From Yersinia thracica (GTDB lineage: Bacteria; Pseudomonadota; Gammaproteobacteria; Enterobacterales; Enterobacteriaceae), in NCBI RefSeq assembly GCF_902170565.1, contig NZ_CABHXX010000030.1, positions 186,001 to 250,000 of the forward strand: 64,000 nucleotides of DNA, in the 5' to 3' direction. This document shows positions 30,553 through 41,619 of the stretch, one piece after another (positions within the stretch are counted from its first letter, which is position 1; each line of letters opens with the position of its first letter). The notes beneath the pieces were generated by a model. The model worked only from the letters and a program-made list of their open reading frames with translations. It was not told where the DNA came from and ran no database searches. Position numbers and translations under genes: made by a program.

Positions 30553-32001
30553 CTAACTGGAGCAGGAAATTTCCAAATGCTTGCCCCACTCCGGTGGCAA
30601 TGCCGCTAAATCATTGAATTCAGGTCGGTCAGCAAAAGGCTGCTGCAAAGCCTGATGTAAACGCTGCAAGAGCTGAATATCATCCTTTTCAGCATGATCA
30701 ATAGCCAACTGCGCCAAATAGTTGCGCAATATATAGTGAGGATTCGCCGCTTTCATGATTTGCTGGCGCTGTGCATCATTAATCGACTCTTGTTGCAAAC
30801 GCACGCGATAACGGCTGTACCAACTATCAAAAGCGGCCCTGTCGATAAAATCATCCCGCAATGGCGATTGGGCGGAATGTATTTCCACCTCACTCAGCAA
30901 ACGGAAGGTTCGGGTATAATCCCGCCCTTCTTTAATCATTAAACTCAATAACCCCGTCAATAAGTCATTATCCTGACCATCGCGCTCAGAGAAACCTAAT
31001 TTGGTGCGCATTTGCTGACCGTAAGCCGCCATTAATTCTGGCTCATAGGCCTCCAGCCCCCGCTGCAACTGCTCCGGAGTCAGTAGACCAGACAGCGCCT
31101 GCCCCAGCCGATGCAGGTTCCATAATGCCACCGCAGGCTGATTATCAAAAGCATAGCGCCCTTGGTGATCAGAATGATTACATCTATAGCCGGGCACATA
31201 ATCATCAAGAAAGCCGAATGGGCCATAATCCATGGTGATGCCAAGTATCGACATATTGTCGGTATTCATCACACCATGGGCAAAACCCACCGTCTGCCAA
31301 TGAGCCATTAGCCGTGCAGTGCGCTTAACCACATCAGTAAACCACAGCAAATAGCATTCCTCTTGCCCAACGAACTGCGGCCAGTGGCGCGCAATAACAT
31401 AATCGGCGAGTTGTTTAACTTGAGCGGGCTGCTGGCGGTAGTAGAAATGCTCGAAATGACCGAAACGCACATGGCTTTCAGCCACCCGCAATAGCATCGC
31501 CCCCCGCTCTGTTTGCTCGCGATAAACCGGGTGGTCGCTGGTCACAATAGTCAACGCGCGGCTGGTAGGGATCCCTAAGTGGTGCAAAGCTTCAGAGGCC
31601 AAAAACTCGCGCACCACGGAGCGCAATACTGCCCGCCCATCCCCCATGCGGGAATAGGGGGTTAGACCGGCACCTTTCAAATGCCAGTCCATATGGCGAC
31701 CATCACTAAGCTGTTGTTCTCCCAGTAAAATACCGCGCCCATCCCCCAACTGACCCGCCCACATACCAAATTGGTGGCCGCTATACACTTGTGCCAATGG
31801 CTCCATACCGGGTAATAGCGTTTCCCCCGCCCATACCGCCGCTTTTGGGGCGCTGAACCAACTGGCATCAAGCTCCAGTTCTCTGGCGAGCGGCTCACTG
31901 TGATAAAGCAGCCGCGCCCCTTTTAAAGGTGTGGGTAGCAAATGAGTATAAAAACCGCTCAATTGCTGCCCATAGCTACTTTTAAATTGAGGTGAGTTCA
32001 T
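30553..32001 (-). CDS. selO: SelO (YdiU) protein adenylyltransferase
   Basis: Pseudokinase-fold enzyme that transfers AMP from ATP to Ser/Thr/Tyr of proteins, linked to redox stress. 482 aa from ATG 32001 (E. coli 478); that start overlaps the lplA stop by one base (TGATG) and has GGAGG about 10 bases upstream, while the frame upstream opens only with TTG. Conserved motifs: [38 protein letters not shown] (ATP binding), [10 protein letters not shown] with the metal-binding Asn-Thr-Asp, and [14 protein letters not shown]. It ends in CSS like E. coli YdiU, where eukaryotic relatives carry selenocysteine. Confidence 0.95.
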   Translation of the reverse strand: MNSPQFKSSYGQQLSGFYTHLLPTPLKGARLLYHSEPLARELELDASWFSAPKAAVWAGETLLPGMEPLAQVYSGHQFGMWAGQLGDGRGILLGEQQLSDGRHMDWHLKGAGLTPYSRMGDGRAVLRSVVREFLASEALHHLGIPTSRALTIVTSDHPVYREQTERGAMLLRVAESHVRFGHFEHFYYRQQPAQVKQLADYVIARHWPQFVGQEECYLLWFTDVVKRTARLMAHWQTVGFAHGVMNTDNMSILGITMDYGPFGFLDDYVPGYRCNHSDHQGRYAFDNQPAVALWNLHRLGQALSGLLTPEQLQRGLEAYEPELMAAYGQQMRTKLGFSERDGQDNDLLTGLLSLMIKEGRDYTRTFRLLSEVEIHSAQSPLRDDFIDRAAFDSWYSRYRVRLQQESINDAQRQQIMKAANPHYILRNYLAQLAIDHAEKDDIQLLQRLHQALQQPFADRPEFNDLAALPPEWGKHLEISCSS

Positions 32002-33017
32002 CAGCGCATAACCTCCGCCAGCCAATGGCGAACCTGTAACAGCTCAGCTTGTGAGTCAGGAAAGTCATCACTTAATTGCAAGCAAATCGCATTAATGGCG
32101 TCGGGGCGATAAGCTGCGCCCTGTAATTGTTGGGCGAGGGCTTCCAACGGCGCTGGATTCAAACTATCAGTGAATATTTGACAGCGGTCAATTGCTCCGT
32201 GCAATACATCAAAATGCAGTTCAATTCCGCCCCAGACAAAGCGGGTATCGACCAGATGGCTAAATGCCGGAGCCTGACCAAAGTTCCACTCCCAGCTACT
32301 CTGTTTGGCAAATTGTTCGGTGAAACCGGGCAGATCGGGCAATGCTTGTGGAGAGATGATTTCTGCTGAGACTTTTTCATCGTAATAATTGAAAAAAGCT
32401 TGTTGGATGGCGATACAGACCTTTTCGTGGTCAATTCCCGGCAGTAACTCCACCAGATTCGTCACCCGTGACCGCACCGAGGTGATGCCTTTGGCCTGCA
32501 ATTTTTTCGGGTCAGGATTGAGGTAATCAGCCAGACGATTGAGATCAGCATTGAGTAATAAAGTCCCATGATGAAAACCACGATCTTTAGTTTCTTTATA
32601 AGCGGAACCGGAGACTTTGCGCTCACCATCATTCTTGATCACGACCAAATCATTACGGCCCGATGCCGTGGCCTGAATACCCAGAGAGGCCAATGCATTC
32701 AGAATAATTTGAGTTGATATCGTTTTATCGTATTCCGGTTTACCGGCCATAAAAGTAAAACAGGTATTACCCAAATCATGAAATACCGCCCCACCACCGC
32801 TGCTACGTCGGGCCAATTTCACCCCATCTTGTTCCATGCGCCGGGTATTACACTCTTTCCATGGGTTTTGCGCGCGGCCTATGACCACGGTATTGGCATT
32901 ACGCCATAAAAACAGAACCCGCTGATCCGGCGACATTTGGCGGAAAATACACTCTTCTACCGCCAGATTGAACCAGGGATCATAGGAATCAGAAATGAGT
33001 AACCGAAGGGATGACAT
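32001..33017 (-). CDS. lplA: Lipoate-protein ligase A
   Basis: Activates free lipoate with ATP and attaches it to lipoyl domains of pyruvate and 2-oxoglutarate dehydrogenases and the glycine cleavage system. 338 aa, equal to E. coli LplA. Conserved: [18 protein letters not shown], the lipoate loop [15 protein letters not shown] (about 69-83), and the catalytic Lys segment [24 protein letters not shown]. The C-terminal accessory domain is present. It is coupled to selO by a one-base overlap. In E. coli lplA is elsewhere on the chromosome, so its place between nlpC and selO is a Yersinia arrangement. Confidence 0.96.
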   Translation of the reverse strand: MSSLRLLISDSYDPWFNLAVEECIFRQMSPDQRVLFLWRNANTVVIGRAQNPWKECNTRRMEQDGVKLARRSSGGGAVFHDLGNTCFTFMAGKPEYDKTISTQIILNALASLGIQATASGRNDLVVIKNDGERKVSGSAYKETKDRGFHHGTLLLNADLNRLADYLNPDPKKLQAKGITSVRSRVTNLVELLPGIDHEKVCIAIQQAFFNYYDEKVSAEIISPQALPDLPGFTEQFAKQSSWEWNFGQAPAFSHLVDTRFVWGGIELHFDVLHGAIDRCQIFTDSLNPAPLEALAQQLQGAAYRPDAINAICLQLSDDFPDSQAELLQVRHWLAEVMR

Positions 33018-33080
33018 AAGCGCGGCTCCGAACCAAAATAATCAACCATTAAGATAACATAACCGGCATAGATATCTTTA

Positions 33081-33267
33081 GGTTCGGGTGAATGAGTGTG
33101 AGCGCAGCTAACACCCCTGCGGCTTCAAGGGTGAAGGGGATACCCCAAAAACACTGGAGTTGCAGGTAGGCAGCAAGTGAACAAATCCCGATGAGCTTAC
33201 ATCAAGTAAGTGATTCGGGTGCGCGAGCGCAGCTAACACCCCTGCGGCTTCAAGGGTGAAGGGGATG
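33081..33267 (+). repeat. One and a half ERIC elements in tandem
   Basis: A right-half ERIC (33081-33143, ending CGGCTTCAAGGGTGAAGGGG) is followed at once by a complete copy (about 33140-33267) with the identical right end. The complete copy stops 3 bases before the nlpC stop codon. It fills the 252-bp gap between nlpC and lplA, where the lplA promoter must also be. Confidence 0.9.
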
Positions 33268-33269
33268 TT

Positions 33270-33734
33270 TTACATACGGCGCGCTTGCCAATACACCCGT
33301 TTCCAGTAAACATTCTCTAGCGATGAACGAATGACACCTTTGCTCGTTGAAGCATGGATGAATTCATCATTTGTATCGTAAATGCCAACGTGTAATCCAT
33401 TTTGCCCGCTACCGGTTTTAAAGAACACTAAATCACCCGGCATCAGTTCATCACGGGAGACTTTCGTGCCTAGCGTGGTTTGCGCAATGGTGGTGCGAGG
33501 CAATTGCATGTCAAAACGATCGCGGAATGTGCGATAAACAAAACCAGAACAATCAACGCCGCGTTGGTCTAACCCGCCATTACGATAAGGCGTGCCCTCC
33601 CACTGGCGCAGTTGTTCATTCAGTTTTGCAACCACCACAATAGAATCAGACAAGTGACCACTTGGTGTCGGGGTATGGCTGCTACAGCCAGCAAGGATAA
33701 TACTGATCAGAAAGATCCAGAAACGTATCCGCAT
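33270..33734 (-). CDS. nlpC: NlpC, NlpC/P60 lipoprotein (probable peptidoglycan endopeptidase)
   Basis: 154 aa, as E. coli NlpC, started at ATG 33734 (MRIRFW) with GGTGA upstream; the frame runs 14 codons further without similarity. Lipobox ILAGC about residues 12-16 implies a lipid-anchored envelope protein. The catalytic triad of the NlpC/P60 papain-like family is visible: Cys in GVDCSGF (about 60), His in GLHVGIY (about 113) and the polar residue in FIHAST. Likely cleaves D-glutamyl-diaminopimelate bonds; its substrate is not proven. In E. coli it follows btuD; here the arn operon stands between them. Confidence 0.94.
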   Translation of the reverse strand: MRIRFWIFLISIILAGCSSHTPTPSGHLSDSIVVVAKLNEQLRQWEGTPYRNGGLDQRGVDCSGFVYRTFRDRFDMQLPRTTIAQTTLGTKVSRDELMPGDLVFFKTGSGQNGLHVGIYDTNDEFIHASTSKGVIRSSLENVYWKRVYWQARRM

Positions 33735-33841
33735 CGATAATTCACCAAGGTAAAGCTTAGCCAATTCACTATACAATCAGCTAGTTGCTAATGAAGGATA
33801 TCAGTAGACTAATTTAACTATTGAGTTTGGAAAAAACAAGT

Positions 33842-33895
<54 letters not shown>

Positions 33896-33967
33896 CATCC
33901 CTGGGTCTCGCTGCTATGAGGCAACTGACATTGATGTTTTTGGTCAAATATCAATTAGATAGTAATT

Positions 33968-34354
33968 TCAGTCTCTTTTTATTGGTTTTGTATTAATCAA
34001 CCATATGCCCAGCAAAATAAAGCCCGCGCCCAATGTCTTCAGTAAAGTTGCAGATTCACTAAACCATGGGAGTGATACAGCACCTAAATAAACCAATGCA
34101 TAACTGAGGCTTAATAGTGGATATGCACGATTGAGTGGTAAATATCTTAGTGCGAAGAACCAACATAACATTGATAATGCATATCCCGCCAGCCCGCAAA
34201 TAACGGCAAGTAATTGTGTCAGGTGATTGAATAAGAATTGCCCATTAATATCGGCTAACGACATTAATGGCGTATTCATCATGCCCCATTTCAATATTAA
34301 TTGGGCAGCCGTCACCAGCAGCACACTTCCGATTCCCCAGCCATACCCTTTCAT
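33968..34354 (-). CDS. arnF: ArnF, undecaprenyl-phosphate-L-Ara4N flippase subunit
   Basis: With ArnE it flips undecaprenyl-phosphate-aminoarabinose to the periplasmic side of the inner membrane. 128 aa, four hydrophobic segments, SMR/EamA-like fold; same length as E. coli ArnF. The start is ATG 34354 (MKGYGWG), overlapping the arnE stop by 4 bases (ATGA); the frame upstream begins with TTG only. Last gene of the arn operon; a truncated ERIC and then nlpC follow. Confidence 0.93.
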   Translation of the reverse strand: MKGYGWGIGSVLLVTAAQLILKWGMMNTPLMSLADINGQFLFNHLTQLLAVICGLAGYALSMLCWFFALRYLPLNRAYPLLSLSYALVYLGAVSLPWFSESATLLKTLGAGFILLGIWLINTKPIKRD

Positions 34355-34695
34355 AAATGCCAACTAATTAAAAGAATACCAAACATAATGGAAGCAACCC
34401 CCAACCAATGGCGAGAAGTCGCTTTCTCACCATAAAACAGTTGAGCGGCCAAGGTGACTAACACGAAATTAAAACTGAGGATCGGATACGCCACACTGAG
34501 AGGTAAATGTTGCAGTAAACGTAACCACAGCAACATCCCCAAACCGAGTAACAACACGGCACTAACCAGCCAGCACAATACCGGGGCCAGTCGCTCTTCT
34601 TGCGGCAAGGCCCAGCATTGCGCAGCTTGTTTCTGACACAACTGCCCCGCACAGGTCAATAAACTGACCATTATCAATAACAGGTAGTTGGTCAT
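34351..34695 (-). CDS. arnE: ArnE, undecaprenyl-phosphate-L-Ara4N flippase subunit
   Basis: Partner of ArnF. 114 aa (E. coli 111), four hydrophobic segments; conserved [14 protein letters not shown] near the N-terminus and [18 protein letters not shown] in the middle. Start ATG 34695 (MTNYLLL), overlapping the arnT stop by 4 bases (ATGA); the 18-base extension to a GTG is not needed. Confidence 0.93.
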   Translation of the reverse strand: MTNYLLLIMVSLLTCAGQLCQKQAAQCWALPQEERLAPVLCWLVSAVLLLGLGMLLWLRLLQHLPLSVAYPILSFNFVLVTLAAQLFYGEKATSRHWLGVASIMFGILLISWHL

Positions 34696-36356
34696 GGTGT
34701 TTTCTTGTACCACAAAAGTACTAAGCGATTCATCAGGTTAACTTTATCCGCTGCGGGTAAACTATCCGGTATTTTCTCATCGCGAGATAATTGAACCACC
34801 AGTGAAACATCACCTAGCTTACGAGCCTCAGCGAGCCAATCGTTGAAATTTCGGCCACTGATATAGTGACTTTCACTGTCAGCATAATTCAGCCCATAAG
34901 CCAATTCGCCCTTTTCGCTAAACATCAAAATATCACTACGTTTTAGCTCCCAAGCAAGCCCAGCCGCGACACCCACACTGTCAGTTGCCACATAACGGCT
35001 GCTATTGAGTTCGTCAAAATTATTCCGAATGAAGTTCTGCGGCTGTTTGGAATCAATGACCTGCTGCGGAATCAGATAACCTACCAGCAATATAAACAGC
35101 AATGGGCAAGCCGCAGCCCAGCGCCAATGGCGCGCATTATTACGCAGAGTAACAAAACCGACTATCCCCCATCCGGCAAAGGCAATTGTCGCCAGTATGA
35201 CTTTTTGATGTTCATGGGGTTCATATGCCACCAGATGAGCCACCAGCCCCATACCAATAATCAAGATAGCCAATGCACAGATAAACCCAAAGCCGAGGTT
35301 TATCGCAGCATTAATCTTTAATGCCCGCACGCGCATCTTTTCAGCACAATCAGTGGCATAAGCGGCCATCAATAAAGATAATGGTGCCATGCAGGGTAAA
35401 ATATAAGTCGGAAGTTTCCCTTTAGCTACACTGAAAAATAGCAGCGGCATTAATACCCAACTGAGCAAAAAGAATAACTCAGGCCGAGCAACCCGTTCAC
35501 GCCACCCTTTCAATAAGGCTCCAGGTAATAACCCCAACCAGGGCAAAACCCCCAGACACAAAATAGGCAGATAATACCAAATAGGGGCTTTATGCTGAGC
35601 GTCTTTCTCTGCAAAGCGCTGAATATGTTCGACCCAGAAAAAATAGCGCCAAAAATCAGGCTCGCGTTGAGCAATAGCTAATGCCCACGGCAAACTCAAT
35701 ATTATCGCACCCACGATGGCTACCGGGCCAAAAACAATCAGCTCTTTTACTCTTTTTTGCTGTATGACAATTGGCAATACCGAGATAACCGGCACTGCCA
35801 ATGCCAGAAACCCCTTGGTCATAAAGCCCATACCGCAAGCCAAACCAAGGAGGAGGTAAGCCCCTGCTTTTTGTTTTGCTGTTTCTGCTCGCAGCGTGAG
35901 ATAAAAACAGACCATCGATGCAGTGAGCCATAATGAAATCATCGGATCCAGTACGGCATAAGAACCAATACTAAATACCAACAACATGGAAAGGTAAATT
36001 AATGCTGCTAAAAACGATGTGGAACGGTTACGCCATAATAACGTTGCCAACCAATAAACTAAAACGGCACTCAGGGCGGTACTAAATATTGAACCGAATC
36101 TTACGGCAAAATTAGTATCACCAAAGATCCACTGGCTAATATTATTGAACCAATATCCCGCGATAGGTTTTTCAAAATAACGAATTCCCAGTAAATGCGG
36201 CACAACCCAGTCGCCACGCTGTAACATTTCGCGGCTTATTTCAGCATAACGTGTTTCATCAGGCTGCCATAATAAACGGCTATTAATCGGCAATAGATAA
36301 ACCAGAGCAAAAAACAATGCCAGCAGTACTGCGCCACTTCCTTTTAACAGCCTCAT
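34692..36356 (-). CDS. arnT: ArnT, lipid A 4-amino-4-deoxy-L-arabinose transferase
   Basis: Inner-membrane GT-C glycosyltransferase that moves aminoarabinose from undecaprenyl phosphate to lipid A phosphates, lowering the negative charge and giving polymyxin and cationic-peptide resistance. 554 aa from ATG 36356 (MRLLKG), which overlaps the arnD stop by 4 bases; E. coli has 550. About 12 hydrophobic segments. Conserved periplasmic loop [18 protein letters not shown] (about 27-44) holds the catalytic Asp/Glu region; also FEKPIAGYW and [13 protein letters not shown]. The 41-codon extension upstream is inside arnD and is rejected. Confidence 0.96.
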   Translation of the reverse strand: MRLLKGSGAVLLALFFALVYLLPINSRLLWQPDETRYAEISREMLQRGDWVVPHLLGIRYFEKPIAGYWFNNISQWIFGDTNFAVRFGSIFSTALSAVLVYWLATLLWRNRSTSFLAALIYLSMLLVFSIGSYAVLDPMISLWLTASMVCFYLTLRAETAKQKAGAYLLLGLACGMGFMTKGFLALAVPVISVLPIVIQQKRVKELIVFGPVAIVGAIILSLPWALAIAQREPDFWRYFFWVEHIQRFAEKDAQHKAPIWYYLPILCLGVLPWLGLLPGALLKGWRERVARPELFFLLSWVLMPLLFFSVAKGKLPTYILPCMAPLSLLMAAYATDCAEKMRVRALKINAAINLGFGFICALAILIIGMGLVAHLVAYEPHEHQKVILATIAFAGWGIVGFVTLRNNARHWRWAAACPLLFILLVGYLIPQQVIDSKQPQNFIRNNFDELNSSRYVATDSVGVAAGLAWELKRSDILMFSEKGELAYGLNYADSESHYISGRNFNDWLAEARKLGDVSLVVQLSRDEKIPDSLPAADKVNLMNRLVLLWYKKTP

Positions 36357-37258
36357 TGCACATCCTTTATATCTGACTGACACCCTAGCCACCCCTCTCG
36401 CCCTGGAAAAGCAGCGCGTACAACTTTCCCTACGGGGAGTGAATCCAGATTTTCGGGTAATAGTGAGCTCAGAGCACAAAATTGAATACCGCGCTCCTGC
36501 GCCATAATCAATAATTGTTCGAACATCAATGCCTGTGACATCCCTTCGACTTCAGCATGAATAGTGTAAACCGGCACACCGCTATCATGTGAAATGGCAT
36601 TCATAATGAAATCATTAAAATCTTCGGCCCGAACCTCACTGCCCACGACTTCATCGTAAGTGGGTAAAGTGACGGGAATTTGTACAGTGCCCAAGCTACC
36701 ATCAGGCAACAATGGGCGGAAAGGATGAGTACCACGGCAATCACTGTTATAGCTGAATGAGAATAACTGTTTTACTGTCAAAACGCGTTCATCGGCACGC
36801 CAGCCCGCCGCCGCAGAACAAGTAACTGGCTGCTGAATGCTTTTTTGTAATGCATCAACGCCCCATTGCACCTGCGCGGTTAATTGCTGTTCTGACCAAG
36901 AGGCGACTTTAGCTTGCCAACCTTGATGGTCCCAAGCATGTAAGCCAACTTCGTGGCCCGCCTGCAAAGTCTCTTTCATCAACCGGCCGAAATCTTTAGC
37001 AATTTGTTTACCCGGCCAGGCCGTCCCTGCCAGCAAGATATCCCAGCCATAAAGCGACGCAGCATTAGAACGCAGCATTTTCCACAGGAAACGGGGGCGG
37101 AAAAGGCGCCATAAATGGCGCCCCATGTTATCCGGCCCAACACTGAAGAAAAAGCTGGCGCTAATCTCATATTTTTCCAGTACAGCAAGCAGTGATGGCA
37201 CACCTTCCTTCGTTCCACGGTAGGTATCTACATCAATCCTCAGGCCAACTTGCTTCAT
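36353..37258 (-). CDS. arnD: ArnD, undecaprenyl-phosphate-Ara4FN deformylase
   Basis: Removes the formyl group from undecaprenyl-phosphate-4-formamido-arabinose, making the pathway irreversible. 301 aa, polysaccharide deacetylase (NodB/CE4-like) fold. Metal and catalytic motifs: [10 protein letters not shown] (Asp-Asp, about 7-16), [14 protein letters not shown] with the HxxxH metal ligands (about 119-132), and TIHAEVEG near the C-terminus. It overlaps arnA by 4 bases on one side and arnT on the other. Confidence 0.96.
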   Translation of the reverse strand: MKQVGLRIDVDTYRGTKEGVPSLLAVLEKYEISASFFFSVGPDNMGRHLWRLFRPRFLWKMLRSNAASLYGWDILLAGTAWPGKQIAKDFGRLMKETLQAGHEVGLHAWDHQGWQAKVASWSEQQLTAQVQWGVDALQKSIQQPVTCSAAAGWRADERVLTVKQLFSFSYNSDCRGTHPFRPLLPDGSLGTVQIPVTLPTYDEVVGSEVRAEDFNDFIMNAISHDSGVPVYTIHAEVEGMSQALMFEQLLIMAQERGIQFCALSSLLPENLDSLPVGKVVRAAFPGREGWLGCQSDIKDVQ

Positions 37259-39288
37259 ACCTGATGTTCATCCTTTGAGGTTTTGTTTTGCTCAATAACA
37301 CTCTGCCCAATAACACTCTGCTCAATAACAACACCACGCAGGAAGAAGTCTAAAGTTTCCGTGACGGTTTGTTGCAAAGTAATCTCTGGTTGCCATTGTA
37401 AAAGACGACGCGCATTACGAATACTTGGCGTGCGATGTTCTACATCCTGATAGCCTTTCCCATAATATGCGCTACTTTCAATATCTTTAAAGCCAGCAAA
37501 CGGCGGGAATTTATCGCGTAATTCGTGTTGTTCGAAACTGCTTAATAACATTTCCGCCAATTCACGAATACTGGCTTCATTGGTTGGATTACCGATATTA
37601 ATTATCTGTCCATCACAAGCACCATCACGATTCTCAATAATACGGAATAATGCTTCGATGCCATCATGAATATCTGTAAAACAACGTTTTTGTTCCCCAC
37701 CATCGACAAGTTTAATTGGAGAACCTTCGACCAGATTTAAAATAAGCTGCGTAATAGCACGGGAACTGCCAATACGGGCGGCATCAAGATTATCCAAACG
37801 CGGCCCCATCCAGTTGAATGGACGGAACAGAGTAAACTTCAGGTTTTCTTTCGCGCCATAAGCCCAAATAACACGGTCTAACAGTTGTTTGGAGACCGAG
37901 TAAATCCAACGTTGTTTATTAATCGGCCCAACAATCAGTCGTGAAGTGTCTTCGTCGAATTCTTTATCATCACACATGCCATACACTTCGGAGGTGGATG
38001 GGAAGACAATACGTTTATTGTATTTAACACAATCACGAACGATTTTTAGGTTTTCTTCAAAATCTAATTCGAAAACACGCAGCGGATTACGGGTATATTC
38101 AATAGGGGTCGCAATCGCCACCAAAGGCAGAATAACGTCACATTTTTTAATGTGATATTCAATCCATTCGGAATGAATACTAATATCACCCTCAACAAAA
38201 TGGAAATTCGGGTTGTCCAGGAAACGGCTGATGGCATCAGAACCAATATCTAAGCCATAAACTTCATAGCGGTCATCACGTAACAAACGCTCAGTCAGAT
38301 GGTTACCAATGAAGCCATTGACGCCCAATATCAATACGCGGGTACGTCTTTTCAGGGTTTTACTTGGCTTGTTACCGAGTCGGACGTCAGTGACAATCCC
38401 CATCTCTTGTGCCAAACGCTGCCCCTGAACATATAACCCATCCTCCCCCTGACCCGTCATAATCTCCAGCGCACCTTCACCACAAGCGACCACCAGTGGA
38501 GAGGTTGACAGCACGGTACCAGCTTGTTTGCCATGAACAATATTGAGCGGACGTGCGCGCCAGACGATCAATTTGCGTTGTCCAAGATAACTGAATGCAC
38601 CGGGGTAAGGTTCGGTCACTGCGCGCACCAGGTTATTGATTTCTGATGCTGATTTTTGCCAATAAATCTCGCCATCATCTGCCGTCCGGCGGCCAAAATA
38701 GCTGGCTCCGGCTTCTTTTTGGGGTACCAGAGACAATGACGTATTTTTCATTTTAGGCAACAAGTCATGCAGCAATTCTTGGGCGGCATCACGCATTTTT
38801 GCATGTAGCGTTAAGGCGGTATCTGTCTCACTAATGATGACTTTATGCTGACCGACAATCGGGCCTGCATCGGCTTTCTTCACCATCTGGTGTAAGGTCA
38901 CACCGGTTTCTGTCTCACCATTGGCCAGAGCCCAGTTAATCGGCGCTCGCCCACGGTATTTCGGTAATAAAGAGCCATGTAAATTAAAACCACCACGTGG
39001 TGCCGATGACAAAATGTTATCACAGAGCATATTGCGGTAGTAGAAAGAGAAAATGATATCAGGCTGTAATTGCTTAATACGTTCAACCCACAGCGGGTGG
39101 TTAACATCTTCTGGTGCAAATACCGGTAGCTCTAAATCTGCGGCCACTTTGGCTACAGAAGAGAAAAAACGATTCTCGCCAGGAGAGTCAGTATGGGTAA
39201 AGACCGCCTGAATATCGTAACCTGCTTCAACAAGGGCTTTCAGGCCGACACAGCCAATATCATGATAGGCAAAGACAATCGCTTTCAT
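37255..39288 (-). CDS. arnA: ArnA, bifunctional UDP-Ara4N formyltransferase / UDP-glucuronate decarboxylase
   Basis: 677 aa (E. coli 660). The C-terminal half oxidatively decarboxylates UDP-glucuronate to UDP-4-keto-pentose; the N-terminal half formylates UDP-Ara4N. Formyltransferase active site: [19 protein letters not shown] (Asn/His about 102-104) and [10 protein letters not shown] (Asp about 140). Decarboxylase: Rossmann motif [10 protein letters not shown] (about 324), PSTSEVYG (Ser-Glu about 433) and YSVSKQ (Tyr-xxx-Lys). Odd: the C-terminus is lengthened by a 15-bp tandem repeat (37289-37333) that encodes [14 protein letters not shown], followed by a polar tail. Overlaps arnC and arnD by 4 bases each. 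Confidence 0.97.
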   Translation of the reverse strand: MKAIVFAYHDIGCVGLKALVEAGYDIQAVFTHTDSPGENRFFSSVAKVAADLELPVFAPEDVNHPLWVERIKQLQPDIIFSFYYRNMLCDNILSSAPRGGFNLHGSLLPKYRGRAPINWALANGETETGVTLHQMVKKADAGPIVGQHKVIISETDTALTLHAKMRDAAQELLHDLLPKMKNTSLSLVPQKEAGASYFGRRTADDGEIYWQKSASEINNLVRAVTEPYPGAFSYLGQRKLIVWRARPLNIVHGKQAGTVLSTSPLVVACGEGALEIMTGQGEDGLYVQGQRLAQEMGIVTDVRLGNKPSKTLKRRTRVLILGVNGFIGNHLTERLLRDDRYEVYGLDIGSDAISRFLDNPNFHFVEGDISIHSEWIEYHIKKCDVILPLVAIATPIEYTRNPLRVFELDFEENLKIVRDCVKYNKRIVFPSTSEVYGMCDDKEFDEDTSRLIVGPINKQRWIYSVSKQLLDRVIWAYGAKENLKFTLFRPFNWMGPRLDNLDAARIGSSRAITQLILNLVEGSPIKLVDGGEQKRCFTDIHDGIEALFRIIENRDGACDGQIINIGNPTNEASIRELAEMLLSSFEQHELRDKFPPFAGFKDIESSAYYGKGYQDVEHRTPSIRNARRLLQWQPEITLQQTVTETLDFFLRGVVIEQSVIGQSVIEQNKTSKDEHQV

Positions 39289-40268
39289 TTTTCTACTTCC
39301 TGATTATTTTCGGTCTGCTCAGCGCTGACCACTTTCTGTATGAAATAACGCGGGCGGGCGCGCACATCGTTATAAATACGACCGATATATTCACCGAGTA
39401 ACCCCATACCAACAAATTGGGCACCAATGAACATAAACAACACGGCAAACAGCGTAAAGACGCCGCCGCCTGCCCATTCTGGGCCAAATACCAAACGTAA
39501 AACCACTAACAACACGGCGAGAGTGAAACCAGAAAGTGCAATGACACTGCCGACCAGACTTAATAAACGTAATGGCGTTGTTGTTAGGCAAGTAATCAAG
39601 TCATACATCAGATTAATGAGTTTCATCAGGCTATATTTAGAATCGCCAAACTCACGTTCCGCATGATGGACAGTAATCTCAGTCGTGCGACGGGCAAATG
39701 TGTTTGCCAAAATAGGAATGAAGGTACTGCGTTCGTGACAGTGTAACATTGCTTCAACGATATGACGGCGATAAGCACGTAACATGCAGCCATAATCACC
39801 CATGGATTTCCCAGTGGCGCGTTGAATCATCATATTGATCATGCGTGATGCGGTTTTGCGGAACAAAGAATCCTGACGGTTCGCACGTACCGTGCCCACA
39901 ACGTCATAGCCCTCTTCTGCGACACTCACCAGCCGGGGGATCTCCTCCGGGGGATTTTGCAGATCAGCATCAAGTGTAATGACCAAATCGCCGCTGACCT
40001 GATTGAACCCCGCCATAATGGCGGAATGTTGCCCATAATTACGATTAAGTAAAACGGCAATGATGTGGCTCTCTGGCTCATTCGCCGCTGCCGTCAAAAG
40101 CTCGGCGGAATTGTCACTACTGCCATCATCAACCAGAATAATTTCATAGGGTTGCGTTAGTAACTTACAGGAAACCAACGTCCTCTCGATTAATGCTGGC
40201 AGACTCTCTTGCTCGTTATAAACAGGAATAACGATTGAGACTTTCTTGATTTTTTCACTTTCAGACAC
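39285..40268 (-). CDS. arnC: ArnC, undecaprenyl-phosphate Ara4FN transferase
   Basis: Family 2 glycosyltransferase that moves formylated aminoarabinose from UDP to undecaprenyl phosphate at the inner membrane. 327 aa (E. coli 322). Motifs: [21 protein letters not shown] (about 42-52), [13 protein letters not shown] (about 95-108); two C-terminal hydrophobic segments (about 235-305) and a membrane-proximal polar tail. The start is GTG at 40268, overlapping the end of arnB by 8 bases; it fits the family N-terminus. Confidence 0.95.
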   Translation of the reverse strand: MSESEKIKKVSIVIPVYNEQESLPALIERTLVSCKLLTQPYEIILVDDGSSDNSAELLTAAANEPESHIIAVLLNRNYGQHSAIMAGFNQVSGDLVITLDADLQNPPEEIPRLVSVAEEGYDVVGTVRANRQDSLFRKTASRMINMMIQRATGKSMGDYGCMLRAYRRHIVEAMLHCHERSTFIPILANTFARRTTEITVHHAEREFGDSKYSLMKLINLMYDLITCLTTTPLRLLSLVGSVIALSGFTLAVLLVVLRLVFGPEWAGGGVFTLFAVLFMFIGAQFVGMGLLGEYIGRIYNDVRARPRYFIQKVVSAEQTENNQEVEK

Positions 40269-41409
40269 GGTGCGACCCTATAATTGTTGCCAATGCATCA
40301 ACCACCCGATCAACATCGCTGTCTAGCATGTCGGGGAAAAGGGGCAATGTGCATAATCTGGCGGAATTCCACTCAGTATTCGGTAAGTTAAGGCGCGGAT
40401 AACGCTCGCGATAATATTTCTGGGTATGCGCCGCACGAAAATGCAACCCAGTGCCAATCCCTGCATCTTTTAAACGCGCCATCAGTGAATCCCGGTCAAT
40501 ACCACAACGCGCTTCATCAACTCGCACCATAAAAAGATGCCAGGCATGTTGATGGGCATAATGGGGAACAGCTAAAGGTTGCAAGGGAGAATTAGCTAAT
40601 GCCGCATGATAACGAGCGACGAGTTCTTGTCGGCGGGCGTTGATTTCAGGTAAACGCCCAAGTTGAACCACCGCAATAGCGGCGTGAATATCCGATAAGT
40701 TGTATTTATATCCCGGCTCAACAACTTCAGCCTGCGGACTGCGGCCTTGGATTTGGCGGTCAAAAGCATCAACCCCTAAGCCATGAAACTTGAGTCGGCG
40801 CACTCTGGCTGCCAGTTCATCATCGTCAGTGGCAATTAAACCACCCTCAGCACAAGTGATGTTTTTGATAGCGTGGAAAGAAAAGATCGCGGTACCTTTC
40901 TCGCCAACCCATTGATCTTTATAACGCGTACCAACAGCATGAGCTGCATCTTCAATTAATGGGATTCCGTATTGCTGGGCTATCCGACGCAGAGCATCAA
41001 GATCACAAGGTGCTCCTGCATAATGAACGGGAATAATGGCTTTGGTTTTCGGTGTGATCGCGGCTTCAATATCCGCCGCATTCACCATTAAGGTGTCACG
41101 GTCGATATCAACCATTACCGGTTCAGCGCCCAACAGCACAATCATATTAAGGGTTGATACCCACGTCTGAGATGGCGTAATGACCTCATCACCAGGGCCA
41201 ATCCCTAGCGCCATTAGCGTAATATGCATACCTGCAGTAGCAGAACAGACGGCAACCGCATGTTTGCAACCAAATGCAGCGCAAAAATCAGTTTCCAACT
41301 TTTGGTTCTGAGGGCCTGTGGTGATCCAACCGGAGCCTAGCACTTTTACTACCGCATTAATTTCGTCCGTACCGATCGCCGGACGAGAAAAAGGCAAAAA
41401 ATTCTGCAT
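40261..41409 (-). CDS. arnB: ArnB, UDP-4-amino-4-deoxy-L-arabinose aminotransferase
   Basis: Pyridoxal-phosphate aminotransferase that makes UDP-L-Ara4N from the 4-keto sugar with glutamate. 382 aa, DegT/DnrJ/EryC1 family. Motifs: [37 protein letters not shown], and [15 protein letters not shown] with the PLP lysine (about residue 186). First gene of arnBCADTEF; ATG with AGGG about 8 bases upstream. A PmrA/PhoP-type site lies about 115 bases in front. Confidence 0.96.
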   Translation of the reverse strand: MQNFLPFSRPAIGTDEINAVVKVLGSGWITTGPQNQKLETDFCAAFGCKHAVAVCSATAGMHITLMALGIGPGDEVITPSQTWVSTLNMIVLLGAEPVMVDIDRDTLMVNAADIEAAITPKTKAIIPVHYAGAPCDLDALRRIAQQYGIPLIEDAAHAVGTRYKDQWVGEKGTAIFSFHAIKNITCAEGGLIATDDDELAARVRRLKFHGLGVDAFDRQIQGRSPQAEVVEPGYKYNLSDIHAAIAVVQLGRLPEINARRQELVARYHAALANSPLQPLAVPHYAHQHAWHLFMVRVDEARCGIDRDSLMARLKDAGIGTGLHFRAAHTQKYYRERYPRLNLPNTEWNSARLCTLPLFPDMLDSDVDRVVDALATIIGSHRV

Positions 41410-41505
41410 TGAGAAATCCCTAGGATACTTGGCACTTTGAGGAACTATATGCCCCTATAAGTTAACGAAAACTAAACACTACTCAGATAGATACATGCCT
41501 GGCTG

Positions 41506-41545
41506 AATATGAAGTCTAGTTTATTAACCTTAAATAAACCTTAAG
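41506..41545 (-). promoter_or_regulatory. arnB promoter with overlapping PmrA and PhoP boxes
   Basis: On the plus strand CTTAAA (41529-41534), five bases, CTTAAG (41540-41545) fits the PmrA box (CTTAAT-N5-CTTAAT). On the minus strand the same DNA reads GGTTTA-TTTAA-GGTTAA, a PhoP-box-like direct repeat. A -10 CATATT (41511-41506) lies 17 bases from the edge, so the site overlaps -35. Published work on Y. pestis reports PmrA and PhoP both acting directly on this operon; the sequence agrees. Confidence 0.75.
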
Positions 41546-41619
41546 ATAGGATTTTTTTTGCAGTAGTATTTAGCGTAATTACTTTAAGTTGAATAATTAA
41601 TTTTTTCATAAAAATCAAT

